Positions 6,275 through 12,834 of a stretch of 12,834 nt of DNA are shown piece after piece. The notes beneath the pieces are model-generated. The model had not been told where the DNA came from, did not search any database, and saw only the letters and a list, made by a program, of their open reading frames with translations. Positions within the stretch are counted from its first letter, which is position 1; every line of letters begins with the position of its first letter. Position numbers and translations under genes: made by a program. The DNA is taken from the NCBI GenBank assembly GCA_041484525.1, contig JBGPHT010000198.1, positions 1 to 12,834 on the forward strand, written 5' to 3'. The DNA comes from JBGPHT01 sp041484525 (GTDB taxonomy: Bacteria; Acidobacteriota; Terriglobia; Bryobacterales; Bryobacteraceae).

Positions 6275-8941
6275 TTACTTCATCAGCTCGGTGGTCATCA
6301 CGGCGCCGCCCATTGCCGCCAGCACCGCCGACGTCTTCACCGGCAATCTCGAATCCTTCGAAACCCACAGCGTCGTGCGGTCGTTGCCGCCATCGGCTGA
6401 CGTGATCTCCACCTTCCACGAATCGAACCTCCCCGCCGGCACTGTCACCGGCTCCGATCCCGACACCTTCGCCTGCATCAGCTTCACCTTTTGCGTTTGC
6501 AGATCGAAGTTACGGAACGTCGCCGTGTACCCATCCGCCAGCGGCAGACACGCCACCACGTGCGACTCGCTCGGCGAATCCGCGAACAGTTCGCCGCCCA
6601 GGTCCACCGACACCGGCTTGTCCTGCCCGCCCATGCCCATCGTCCCCGAGGCCTTCCCGCCCGCGTATTCCAACTCGACCGCCATCGGTCCCTGCTTCGC
6701 GCTCATCTTGCGCACGATCAGCGTGCCCTTGTCGAGCAGCACCGATTGCGTCGCCGCGCCCTGCGGCGTCTCGAGCGTCTGCGCCACCGACCAGCGGGCG
6801 CCTTCCTCCTTGATCGCTATAGAAAGCCCCAGCGCCATCTCGCGCGGGCCCATCGCCAGCTTCGCCTGATACTTGTACGTGCCTGCCTTCAGATCCACGG
6901 CCGGCTTCGGCACCCCCACCGACGCCGCGTCCACTTTCTTCGATAGCGTCACCGTCTTCGGGTCCACCGTGATCTCCGCCAGCCGCTTCGTCACCTCCGG
7001 CGTGCCGCCCTCCTGGTAGCGCCCGTCCATGTGCTTCGCCAGGAACTTCTCGATCGCCATGTACATCGCCATGTTGTTCACCGGCCGCGCAAACCCATGG
7101 CCCTCATCCGGCGCCATCAAGTACTCCACCGGGAAACTGCGATCGCGCAGCGCGATGACGATCTGCTCCGCCTCCGCCCGGTTCACGCGCGGATCGTTGG
7201 CGCCCTGCACCACCATCAGCGCCGTCTTGATCTTGTCCGCCGAGTAGAGTGGCGAGCGATCCTTCATCCACGCCTTCCCGGCTTCCGTCCCGGGATCGGC
7301 CATGCGCGCATACAACTGCTTCCTGCCCGCCTCCCAGTACGCCGGAATCGAATCCAGCAGTGTCATCAGGTTCGACGGACCCACAATGTCCACCGCCGCG
7401 CGATACAGGTCCGGCGTATACGTTACGCCCGCCAACGTCGCGTACCCGCCGTACGACCCGCCCAGAATGCCCACGCGCTTCGGGTCCGCGATGCCCTGCG
7501 CCACCAGGTACTTCACGCCCCACGTGATGTCGTCCTGCATCTTCCGGCCCCACTCGCCATTGCCCGCGTTCAGATACTTCTTCCCGTACCCCGTGGACCC
7601 GCGGAAGTTCGGCATCAGCACCGCGTACCCGCGATTCGCGAAGAACTGCGTCAGCGGATTGTATCCCCAGTTATCGCGCGCCCACGGACCGCCGTGCGGA
7701 ATCACTAGCGCCGGGATGCCCTTCGCCGCGGTGCCTTTCGGCAGCGTCAGGTACGCCGGAATCTCCAACCCGTCCGACGATTTGTACTTCACCACCTTCA
7801 TCTCGGCCAGTGACGCCCGCGGCAGCTTCTCGAAAACCCGGTACTGCAGCGTCAGCGTCTTCGCCGTCCGGTCGAACAGATACGTCTCCGTTGGCTCAAT
7901 ATCGGCGCGCCCCACTACGACCCAGAGCCGCTCATCGTTGGTGCGCGACCGGAACGCGATTTCCTTTCCGGGCAGCTTCCCCTCCAGCCATTTGTAATCT
8001 GCCTCGAGCGTCTTGTCTTTGAAGTACCGCCGCGTGCGCTCATCCGTGTACGTCGTCAGCGTCAGCTCGTCGGTGACTTCGGAAAATGACGCCTCGCCGA
8101 AATCCGCGCGCTTCACCGGGTCGGACTCTACCATCTCGGTCTTGCCCGTCTCCGGATCGAGCAGCGTGAGCGCCGTCAAATCCATGGCATCGCCCTTGTT
8201 GGTCTCGAAGTACACCCGCTTGCCGTCTTTGTGAAAGCGATGCGGTCCGCACGTCTCGTTCACGGTGCACGAGTAGATCTTCGTGAACCCGTTCTGGTCG
8301 GCGCGCAGGATCTCGGTATCGCCATTGTCCGCCGTCCGCACCGCCAGCCGAAGCTGTCCTTTCAGGTCGAAGAACCACTCCGCGATCTTCTCCGTGTTCT
8401 TGCGCATCAGCGTCTTCTCGCCGCTGGAAATCTTCAGCTTGTAGAGATCGTGCCACGCTTTGTCGCGATCGTTGATCCCGATGTACAGCGTGTCCGGATC
8501 GCTTTTGGGCGCACTGTACTGCATCACGCGCACGCCCTTAAGCCCGGTGAGGTCGCGCGAAGCCGGCGCCGCAGCCCCGGCAGCCGGCACGGCCGCGGGG
8601 TCCACCGCGTACAGGTTGAAGTTCTCGTCGCCGTCGTTGTCCTTCACGTATGTGATGTACTTTCCGTCGCGCGTCCACTGGTACACGGATACCGGGCGCT
8701 TGGCCTCAGTAGTCAGCAGCCGCGCCGCGCCGAACGGCTCTTCGGTCTTCTTCACCCAGATATTCAGCGTGCTGTTCCACGGCTTCAGAAACGATACGTA
8801 TTTGCCGTCCGGAGAAATCTGCGCGCCGGCAATTTCCGGATTACCGAAGATCAGTTCGCGATCGATCAGCGGAGGCAGTCCCTGCGCCGAGAGCACGGTC
8901 GCCAACGCCACAGGCAGAATCACCCAGAGAATGCTGTTCAT
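6275..8941 (-). CDS. Secreted S9 family prolyl oligopeptidase-like peptidase with C-terminal extension
   Basis: An 888-residue serine peptidase, exported and probably periplasmic. The N-terminal signal peptide (NSILWVILPVALATVLSAQ) is followed by a beta-propeller-like region to about residue 370 (repeats such as ISPDGKY and WTRDGKY). An alpha/beta-hydrolase domain spans about 380-640. The catalytic triad is Ser496 (GGSYGGY), Asp583 (GANDPRV) and His615 (DEGHGFA), as in acylaminoacyl- and dipeptidyl-peptidases. Typical relatives are about 650-700 residues. Here roughly 220 more follow, a beta-rich domain reminiscent of DUF3108 (PAGRFDSWKVEI, LWVSKDSRLPVK). AGGA 7 bases upstream favours ATG 8941 over an in-frame TTG at 8947. 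It likely degrades peptides or processes envelope proteins. The peptidase call is firm; the tail assignment is tentative. Confidence 0.93.
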   Translation of the reverse strand: MNSILWVILPVALATVLSAQGLPPLIDRELIFGNPEIAGAQISPDGKYVSFLKPWNSTLNIWVKKTEEPFGAARLLTTEAKRPVSVYQWTRDGKYITYVKDNDGDENFNLYAVDPAAVPAAGAAAPASRDLTGLKGVRVMQYSAPKSDPDTLYIGINDRDKAWHDLYKLKISSGEKTLMRKNTEKIAEWFFDLKGQLRLAVRTADNGDTEILRADQNGFTKIYSCTVNETCGPHRFHKDGKRVYFETNKGDAMDLTALTLLDPETGKTEMVESDPVKRADFGEASFSEVTDELTLTTYTDERTRRYFKDKTLEADYKWLEGKLPGKEIAFRSRTNDERLWVVVGRADIEPTETYLFDRTAKTLTLQYRVFEKLPRASLAEMKVVKYKSSDGLEIPAYLTLPKGTAAKGIPALVIPHGGPWARDNWGYNPLTQFFANRGYAVLMPNFRGSTGYGKKYLNAGNGEWGRKMQDDITWGVKYLVAQGIADPKRVGILGGSYGGYATLAGVTYTPDLYRAAVDIVGPSNLMTLLDSIPAYWEAGRKQLYARMADPGTEAGKAWMKDRSPLYSADKIKTALMVVQGANDPRVNRAEAEQIVIALRDRSFPVEYLMAPDEGHGFARPVNNMAMYMAIEKFLAKHMDGRYQEGGTPEVTKRLAEITVDPKTVTLSKKVDAASVGVPKPAVDLKAGTYKYQAKLAMGPREMALGLSIAIKEEGARWSVAQTLETPQGAATQSVLLDKGTLIVRKMSAKQGPMAVELEYAGGKASGTMGMGGQDKPVSVDLGGELFADSPSESHVVACLPLADGYTATFRNFDLQTQKVKLMQAKVSGSEPVTVPAGRFDSWKVEITSADGGNDRTTLWVSKDSRLPVKTSAVLAAMGGAVMTTELMK

Positions 8942-8974
8942 GGCCAAATCCTACCATGCCTTAGCGCGCGCTTC

Positions 8975-8983
8975 TGGTACAAT
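8975..8983 (+). promoter_or_regulatory. Extended -10 promoter for the 80-residue protein
   Basis: TGGTACAAT is an extended -10 element (TGN then TACAAT). Only 13 bases separate it from the ATG at 8997, so the transcript would have almost no leader. No good -35 box lies at the usual distance. Confidence 0.35.
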
Positions 8984-8996
8984 TCAAGGCTCGAAC

Positions 8997-9239
8997 ATGC
9001 CCGCCTCCGCCGCCAAAGATCCGCGCCTTGCCATAGGCCGCTCTCCGGACCGCCTCACGCTTCCGGAGCGCGCCGCGCTCACCGGCAAATACATCGCCCT
9101 CGAGTTCTACAGCCCGAAAACGCTGCCCCTCCGTCGCATCGAAGCCATCGGCGACACGCTCGAAGAATGCATCCGCGTCCTGAAATCCCGCGGACTTAAC
9201 CCCGCTCAATTCGAATACACGCGCCTCGCGTCCAAGTAG
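8997..9239 (+). CDS. Small protein of unknown function, 80 residues
   Basis: I do not recognise the family. The frame starts at ATG 8997, with AAGG 7 bases upstream, and diverges from the S9 peptidase gene across a 55-base gap. After a basic, proline-containing start, the core GKYIALEFYSPKTLPLRRIE has beta-strand character. It is followed by a predicted helix (GDTLEECIRVLKSRGL) and FEYTRL, suggesting a small compact soluble fold. There is no signal peptide or membrane segment. A longer open frame reaches back to 8460, but that part is the shadow of the peptidase gene. Third codon positions are GC-rich like those of neighbouring real genes, supporting a genuine gene. An immediately adjacent promoter (TGGTACAAT) adds support. 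Its role is unknown. Confidence 0.72.
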   Translation: MPASAAKDPRLAIGRSPDRLTLPERAALTGKYIALEFYSPKTLPLRRIEAIGDTLEECIRVLKSRGLNPAQFEYTRLASK

Positions 9240-9272
9240 CCGGCAATAGAATACCTTTCGTATTTCGGCGAC

Positions 9273-9728
9273 TTACTGAGTCACGTTGACCGCCGCCTCC
9301 ACCTTCACCGTCTTCGGCGGCAGGCACATCTTGTTATTGCAACTCTGGTAACTCGTACTGACTACCAGCGTCTGCGCGCCCGCGGCTCCGGCGGTTATCG
9401 GAAGCGTGAACCCGGCCTCGCCTTCGTACTGCTCCACTTCCATATTGAAACTGGGATCGTGCAGCACCTGCGGATCGGTGGCCTGAATCTTGCCCGCCAG
9501 ACGGAATGGCTGCCCGTCCGCGATCCAGATGCGCGTCGCAATCGGCCCTTCGTCCTGGTGCTTCATCGAGTACAGATGCCAGCCTGTCTCGATCTTAGCG
9601 GCCAGTTTCACGGTGAACTTCGCTCCGGCTCTCACCGGCTTCACCGGCTCGATCGTCCACTTTACCGGGTCGGGCGCAGCGCCGTTCACGGCCAGCACGA
9701 AAAGCGCCGCACAGAGCAGTTTTCTCAT
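9273..9728 (-). CDS. Secreted DsbD alpha-type (DsbD N-terminal domain) thiol-redox protein
   Basis: A 151-residue periplasmic domain like the N-terminal (alpha) domain of the thiol:disulfide interchange protein DsbD, which hands electrons to periplasmic thiol proteins. The signal peptide is MRKLLCAALFVLAVNGAA. The immunoglobulin-like body includes GWHLYS and FNMEVEQYEGEAGF. The redox pair is C130 and C135 in YQSCNNKMCLPP, a CX4C spacing; E. coli DsbD alpha has C103 and C109. The membrane (beta) and thioredoxin (gamma) domains of full DsbD are absent, so this is a free-standing alpha domain whose electron source lies elsewhere. Its ATG overlaps the stop of the upstream thioredoxin-like gene (ATGA, 9725-9728), with GGAAG 7 bases before it. 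The two are therefore probably co-translated and functionally linked. Confidence 0.85.
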   Translation of the reverse strand: MRKLLCAALFVLAVNGAAPDPVKWTIEPVKPVRAGAKFTVKLAAKIETGWHLYSMKHQDEGPIATRIWIADGQPFRLAGKIQATDPQVLHDPSFNMEVEQYEGEAGFTLPITAGAAGAQTLVVSTSYQSCNNKMCLPPKTVKVEAAVNVTQ

Positions 9729-11425
9729 CGCGAAGCTTCCGTAACGGTATGCGGACCGCCGGACGCCAGGTCCACATAGGCGGCCTGCAGCACGTGCTTC
9801 GTCTTGCCGTCCTGCACAAAGACCACCACCGCCAGCCCGCTCGCGTCGATCTGGTACTTCTTCTCGATGAAGTGGAAGGTCTCGCCGCGGTGCCCCTTGG
9901 CTTCGTAATCGTCCAGGTGCGCCTTGAGCGCCGCGCTCACTTGCGCCAGATCGAAAGACTGCTCGAATTCCTTAGCTTCCCCGGCCGCGACTACGAAGCC
10001 GTCGCCCTTCTCGCCGCCCATCGCCCTTACCACCATCGGATGGAACCGCACGCCGTTCTCGCCGGTGTAGCGCACGTCCTTCTCGACCAGCGCGATCTGC
10101 ACGCGCAGATCCTTCGACTCGCCCTTCACTTCATCCACCGCGGCCGCCACCTTCACCGTGTTGCCGGCGATGGATGCGCTCGCCCTGATGCGGGCTTCGG
10201 CCGCCTGTTCCAGCTCCTTTTCAAGATCGGGCCGGAAGCGCTCGTAAGTATTCTTCGTATTCTCGCGACCGCCGCCGCCCACCGTCTTTTTGCCATCAAT
10301 CTGGAAGGTCGGTACGGCGTTCACCGAGTTGCTCTTGGCGCGCGTCTGCGTGTCCGGGTTCGTCATTGGGTCGGGCCGTGGGATGTGCTCGTGGTACATC
10401 ACCACCGCCAGGTCCTTGCGCGAGTACCGCGACATGGCCGCGTCGAACGCCAGGTCGGCCGCCACGCAGGGGCCGCATCCGGCGCCGGTGAAGACTTCGG
10501 CCAGCACCATCCGGCCGCTGCGTTTCTCCGTCGCCTGGTACGGCTCCGCCTTCACCGGGTTCGGGTAGCGCTTGTTGTACTCGGCGTCCAGCATGGCGTC
10601 GAACCCCGCCAGCGACCCGCCGTGCGCCTTCTTGTATAAGGCATCGAGCACCGCGGCAGCCGTCTCCGGCGCGCGCCCGCTCAGCTTTGCCGGGATGAGG
10701 TACTCGAGCGCCTTGGCATCGTCGCCCCGATTCTCCGCCAGTTCGCCCAGCGCGGCCCCGGCGGCGACCAACTCCGGGTTGTCCGTGTACGCCTCTTCCA
10801 GCAGCTTCTGACCGGCGGCCGTCTTGCCGAGTTTCAACTCGATCCGCCCCAGCGTAGACAGGCTGGACGCGTGACTCGTGCGGAACCGTTTCTGCAGCTC
10901 TTCTCCGCTGGGCGGCTTCTGCTTACGGCGCTCGAAATTCGCCACCTGGTCCTGCATATACTTCGGAAGAGTCTGGTCCGCGACGCTCTTCTTCGCGTAA
11001 CCCTCGGCGTCTTTGAGAAGCAGATCGCCATCCAGAAACTGCGTCGCGATCTGGCCCGCGATCCGGCCCTTGTCTTTCGCCTTCGCCTGATGAGATAGGG
11101 TTTTCGCCAGGCTGCGAATGCGCGCCTGCTGGTCGGGCTGTTTCTTCACCAGCGTGGAGAGGATCGCGAGGTCGGCGTTCGAGACCAGATTGCTGTCCGG
11201 ATAGTCGCGCTTGAATTTCTCCAGCGCTTCGATCCTTTTCGCGGGGTCGGTGAGCCGGCTGGCGGTGGTATACGCCTTCATGTCGGCATCGTCCAACTCG
11301 CGGACGTCGGGCGCCGGCGCGGGAGCCGGCTTTTTTTCCGGGGTTGGCGCGGTAGTGGTTTGCGCACTCAGCCCGGTCAGGACCAGCGAGAGGCAAAGGG
11401 CGGGAAGGAGGCGACGGGCGGCCAT
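9725..11425 (-). CDS. Secreted TPR-thioredoxin-like protein with Omp28-like C-terminal region
   Basis: A 566-residue exported redox protein. The signal peptide (AARRLLPALCLSLVLTGLSAQ) is followed by an Ala/Pro-rich linker. An alpha-helical, TPR-like region covers about 50-285 (for example GRIELKLGKTAAGQKLLEEA). Next is a thioredoxin fold with active site CGPC (C317-C320, in FTGAGCGPCVAA) and the matching cis-proline motif NAVPTFQIDG (Pro372). Residues from about 390 resemble the C-terminal beta region of Omp28-related proteins (VALVEKDVRYTGENG type). CGPC is the classic thioredoxin active site, so a reductase or thiol-exchange role in the periplasm is likely. GAGG 8 bases upstream fixes the start at 11425, rather than upstream in-frame ATG or TTG-type starts. 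The next gene, a DsbD alpha domain, overlaps its stop by 4 bases and is a plausible redox partner. Confidence 0.85.
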   Translation of the reverse strand: MAARRLLPALCLSLVLTGLSAQTTTAPTPEKKPAPAPAPDVRELDDADMKAYTTASRLTDPAKRIEALEKFKRDYPDSNLVSNADLAILSTLVKKQPDQQARIRSLAKTLSHQAKAKDKGRIAGQIATQFLDGDLLLKDAEGYAKKSVADQTLPKYMQDQVANFERRKQKPPSGEELQKRFRTSHASSLSTLGRIELKLGKTAAGQKLLEEAYTDNPELVAAGAALGELAENRGDDAKALEYLIPAKLSGRAPETAAAVLDALYKKAHGGSLAGFDAMLDAEYNKRYPNPVKAEPYQATEKRSGRMVLAEVFTGAGCGPCVAADLAFDAAMSRYSRKDLAVVMYHEHIPRPDPMTNPDTQTRAKSNSVNAVPTFQIDGKKTVGGGGRENTKNTYERFRPDLEKELEQAAEARIRASASIAGNTVKVAAAVDEVKGESKDLRVQIALVEKDVRYTGENGVRFHPMVVRAMGGEKGDGFVVAAGEAKEFEQSFDLAQVSAALKAHLDDYEAKGHRGETFHFIEKKYQIDASGLAVVVFVQDGKTKHVLQAAYVDLASGGPHTVTEASR

Positions 11426-11444
11426 CGGCGATACCTCGAAATCC

Positions 11445-11450
11445 ATTCTA
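11445..11450 (-). promoter_or_regulatory. -10 box for the TPR-thioredoxin/DsbD alpha pair
   Basis: Read on the minus strand this is TAGAAT, 5 of 6 to consensus, within GCGCTAGAATGG. It lies 19 bases upstream of ATG 11425 and just before its GAGG ribosome-binding site, so the leader would be short. No convincing -35 box was found. Confidence 0.4.
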
Positions 11451-11467
11451 GCGCGCACTAACAAAGC

Positions 11468-11476
11468 TGGTATATG
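11468..11476 (+). promoter_or_regulatory. Extended -10 promoter for the DUF4287-type gene
   Basis: TGGTATATG looks like an extended -10 element, ending 11 bases before ATG 11488. There is no Shine-Dalgarno between them (GTTCCCCAT), which fits a leaderless or nearly leaderless transcript. Confidence 0.33.
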
Positions 11477-11487
11477 CTGTTCCCCAT

Positions 11488-12102
11488 ATGCCGGCGACGA
11501 AGAGCATTTACGGCGTCCACCCCGGCGTCGTGATGAACCAGAAGTGGGTGGCCGAGATGAAAGAGAAAACCGGCCGCTCGCTGGACCAGTGGGTGGCGCT
11601 AGTCAAGAAATCCGGCCCCAAGACCGAGAAGGATCGCCGTGAGTGGCTCAAGCAGGAGCACGGCTTCGGCACCAACACCGCCTGGGCGATCGCTGAGCGC
11701 GCGGAGGGCAAAGGCGCCGGCGAAGACGACCCCGCATCCTACCTGCGCGCCGCCGGGAAGTACGTCGAGGACATGTTCGCCTCCAAGGCGGCACTGCGGC
11801 CGCTTTATGACGCGCTGCTGAAGCTCGGGCTCAGCGTGGGCGCAGACGTGAAAGCGTGCCCGTGCAAGACCATCGTCCCGGTCTATCGCAAGCACGTCTT
11901 CGCGCAGATCAAGCCCACCACGCGGACGCGCATCGACATGGGTTTTGCGCTCGGCGCGCGCCCCGCCGAGGGCCGCCTCATCGACACCGGCGGCTACGCG
12001 AAGAAGGACCGCATCACGCGCCGCATCCCGATTTCGTCGGTGGATGAAATCGATGGCGAAGTGAAAAAGTGGCTGCGCGTAGCGTATGACGGCGACGTGT
12101 AG
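11488..12102 (+). CDS. DUF4287/DUF5655-type protein
   Basis: A 204-residue cytoplasmic protein of two small uncharacterised domains that often occur together. Residues about 15-70 resemble DUF4287: a helical KTGRSLDQWVALV segment, then REWLKQEHGFGTNTAWAIA. Residues about 85-200 resemble DUF5655 (AALRPLYDALL, the strand KTIVPVYRKHVFAQIKPTT, then RIDMGFAL, ending VKKWLRVAYD). The biochemical role of either domain is not known to me. Some DUF5655 relatives accompany DNA-modification or restriction proteins, but nothing here shows that. There is no signal peptide or membrane segment. It diverges from the TPR-thioredoxin gene across 62 bases and ends 8 bases from the converging exbD stop. The start lacks a Shine-Dalgarno; ATG 11488 is the first in frame and keeps the N-terminal domain whole. 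Confidence 0.8.
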   Translation: MPATKSIYGVHPGVVMNQKWVAEMKEKTGRSLDQWVALVKKSGPKTEKDRREWLKQEHGFGTNTAWAIAERAEGKGAGEDDPASYLRAAGKYVEDMFASKAALRPLYDALLKLGLSVGADVKACPCKTIVPVYRKHVFAQIKPTTRTRIDMGFALGARPAEGRLIDTGGYAKKDRITRRIPISSVDEIDGEVKKWLRVAYDGDV

Positions 12103-12110
12103 GACGCGCA

Positions 12111-12512
12111 TCACTGCGTCATTAGTCCGACGCGGTCCACCCCCGCACCTCTGGCGATGTCGATCGCGCCGGCGATCTGCCCAAACTCGAGATCCTTCTC
12201 CCCGCGCACGAACACAACATGGTTGCCGCCATGGCGAAACAGCGAGATCAGCCGATCCTGCAATTGCGGCAGATCGATTGGCTCCTGATTGAGCCGGACG
12301 CTCCCGTCTGCCAGGACGGTGATGACGATGTCGTGTGCCGGCGCCTCCGTTGTGCGTCCCGGCGCCGGTTGCGGAATCGACACATCCAGGCCCGTGGACG
12401 CGATCGGAGTGATCACCAGGAAGATGACGATCAACACGAGTAAGACGTCGATCATAGGCGTCATATTGATCTCCGCCTTCTGACCGGAGTTGCTGCCGAG
12501 CGACATTGACAT
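12111..12512 (-). CDS. exbD: ExbD/TolR family biopolymer transport protein
   Basis: A 133-residue inner-membrane protein with one N-terminal membrane helix and a periplasmic domain. It is part of the proton-motive-force-driven ExbB-ExbD/TolQ-TolR stator that powers TonB or Tol systems. The hallmark INMTPMIDVLLVLIVIFLV is at about 16-34; D22 is the conserved helix aspartate that carries protons. The periplasmic part has the usual pattern (ITVLADGSVRLNQEPID, then VFVRGEKDLEFGQIAGAID). Length is normal. GAGGG 7 bases upstream supports ATG 12512 over the ATG at 12506. It lies 52 bases downstream of lepB on the same strand and may be co-transcribed. No exbB/tolQ partner is within the window; it should lie elsewhere. 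ExbD and TolR cannot be told apart from this sequence alone. Confidence 0.93.
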   Translation of the reverse strand: MSMSLGSNSGQKAEINMTPMIDVLLVLIVIFLVITPIASTGLDVSIPQPAPGRTTEAPAHDIVITVLADGSVRLNQEPIDLPQLQDRLISLFRHGGNHVVFVRGEKDLEFGQIAGAIDIARGAGVDRVGLMTQ

Positions 12513-12564
12513 ATCTCAACCCTCGGCTGATTGGACACTGCCGCGGCGCAGGAAGTTCCGGACG

Positions 12565-12834
12565 CTAGTGTTCGAGAGGGTAAGGACGGACCAGCTTGAA
12601 AGTCCGCGACCAACGTGTCTTCGTGAAGAAGTGAGCAGCCACATCCAGCACATGGCCGATCCCGATATTCGGGTCGATCGAATCGTCGGTTGGCGCCTCA
12701 AACGACCAATAAACGAGCAGCGGCATCCCTACGACGTTCTCGCGGGGCACCAGACCCCAGAACCGGCTGTCGTCCGAATTCTCGCGGTTGTCGCCGATGG
12801 CGAGAATGAAGCCGGGCGGCACCACGAGTTCGCC
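12565..12834 (-). CDS. lepB: Signal peptidase I, C-terminal part (truncated by window edge)
   Basis: The last 89 residues of a type I leader peptidase, which cleaves signal peptides of exported proteins on the outer face of the inner membrane. The diagnostic box GDNRENSDDSRFWGLVP is followed by VVGMPLLVYWSF, matching the conserved C-terminal region. VVPPGFILAIGDN is the strand leading into it. The catalytic serine and lysine would lie beyond the right edge, so completeness cannot be judged. The frame is open to the last base. It lies upstream of exbD on the same strand. The acidic PTDDSIDPNIG stretch and the tail FKLVRPYPLEH look like ordinary lineage-specific sequence. Confidence 0.92.
   Translation of the reverse strand, partial: GELVVPPGFILAIGDNRENSDDSRFWGLVPRENVVGMPLLVYWSFEAPTDDSIDPNIGIGHVLDVAAHFFTKTRWSRTFKLVRPYPLEH

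Noticed and set aside
8460..8996. Upstream extension of the 80-residue protein
   Set aside because: It lies antisense to the peptidase N-terminal region, and the Ser-rich translation looks like a shadow.
8231..9199. Plus-strand open frame of 322 residues opposite the S9 peptidase
   Set aside because: Arg/His-rich low-complexity translation with no motif; a GC-driven shadow. Its end also overlaps the better-supported 80-residue gene in another frame.
9749..10639. Plus-strand open frame of 296 residues opposite the TPR-thioredoxin gene
   Set aside because: Arg/His/Leu-rich translation without domains; the opposite strand carries a clear CGPC thioredoxin fold.
11599..12519. Minus-strand open frame of 306 residues spanning the DUF4287-type gene and exbD
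   Set aside because: It runs through two genes with recognisable domains and has no motif of its own.

Overview
The window reads as chromosomal DNA of a GC-rich soil-type bacterium. The gene set suggests Acidobacteriota of the Solibacter/Bryobacter kind: a large secreted S9 peptidase with a C-terminal extension, a TPR-thioredoxin protein with an Omp28-like tail, a stand-alone DsbD alpha-type domain, and short intergenic gaps. This placement is an inference from gene content only; there is no rRNA or other phylogenetic marker here.

Positions 1 to about 3480 look acquired. They hold an N6-adenine DNA methyltransferase with a built-in target-recognition region (minus strand) and, diverging from it across an AT-rich gap, an intact IS1-family-like DDE transposase (plus strand). 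Both are visibly less GC-rich than the DNA to their right. A 10-bp perfect inverted repeat (51-60 and 2492-2501) brackets the methyltransferase, and the right copy continues into sequence resembling an IS1 terminus. No cognate nuclease is visible; any partner would lie beyond the left edge.

Positions 3500 to 6257 carry two divergent membrane-protein genes. The minus-strand one is a histidine-rich polytopic protein of unknown function, broken by a frameshift near 3737-3742. The plus-strand one is an intact 14-helix DHA2-type MFS exporter.

Positions 6275 to 9239 carry a secreted prolyl-oligopeptidase-like (S9) peptidase fused to a C-terminal domain of DUF3108-like character (minus), and a divergent 80-residue protein of unknown function (plus).

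Positions 9273 to 11425 form a translationally coupled minus-strand pair: a periplasmic TPR-thioredoxin(CGPC)-Omp28-like protein followed by a DsbD alpha-type redox domain. Together they look like an extracytoplasmic thiol-redox module.

The right end (11488-12834) has a DUF4287/DUF5655-type protein (plus), converging on exbD/tolR (minus). Upstream of exbD is the C-terminal part of signal peptidase I (lepB), cut by the window edge. No RNA genes, CRISPR arrays or origins were recognised, and no gene-free stretch exceeds 160 bases.
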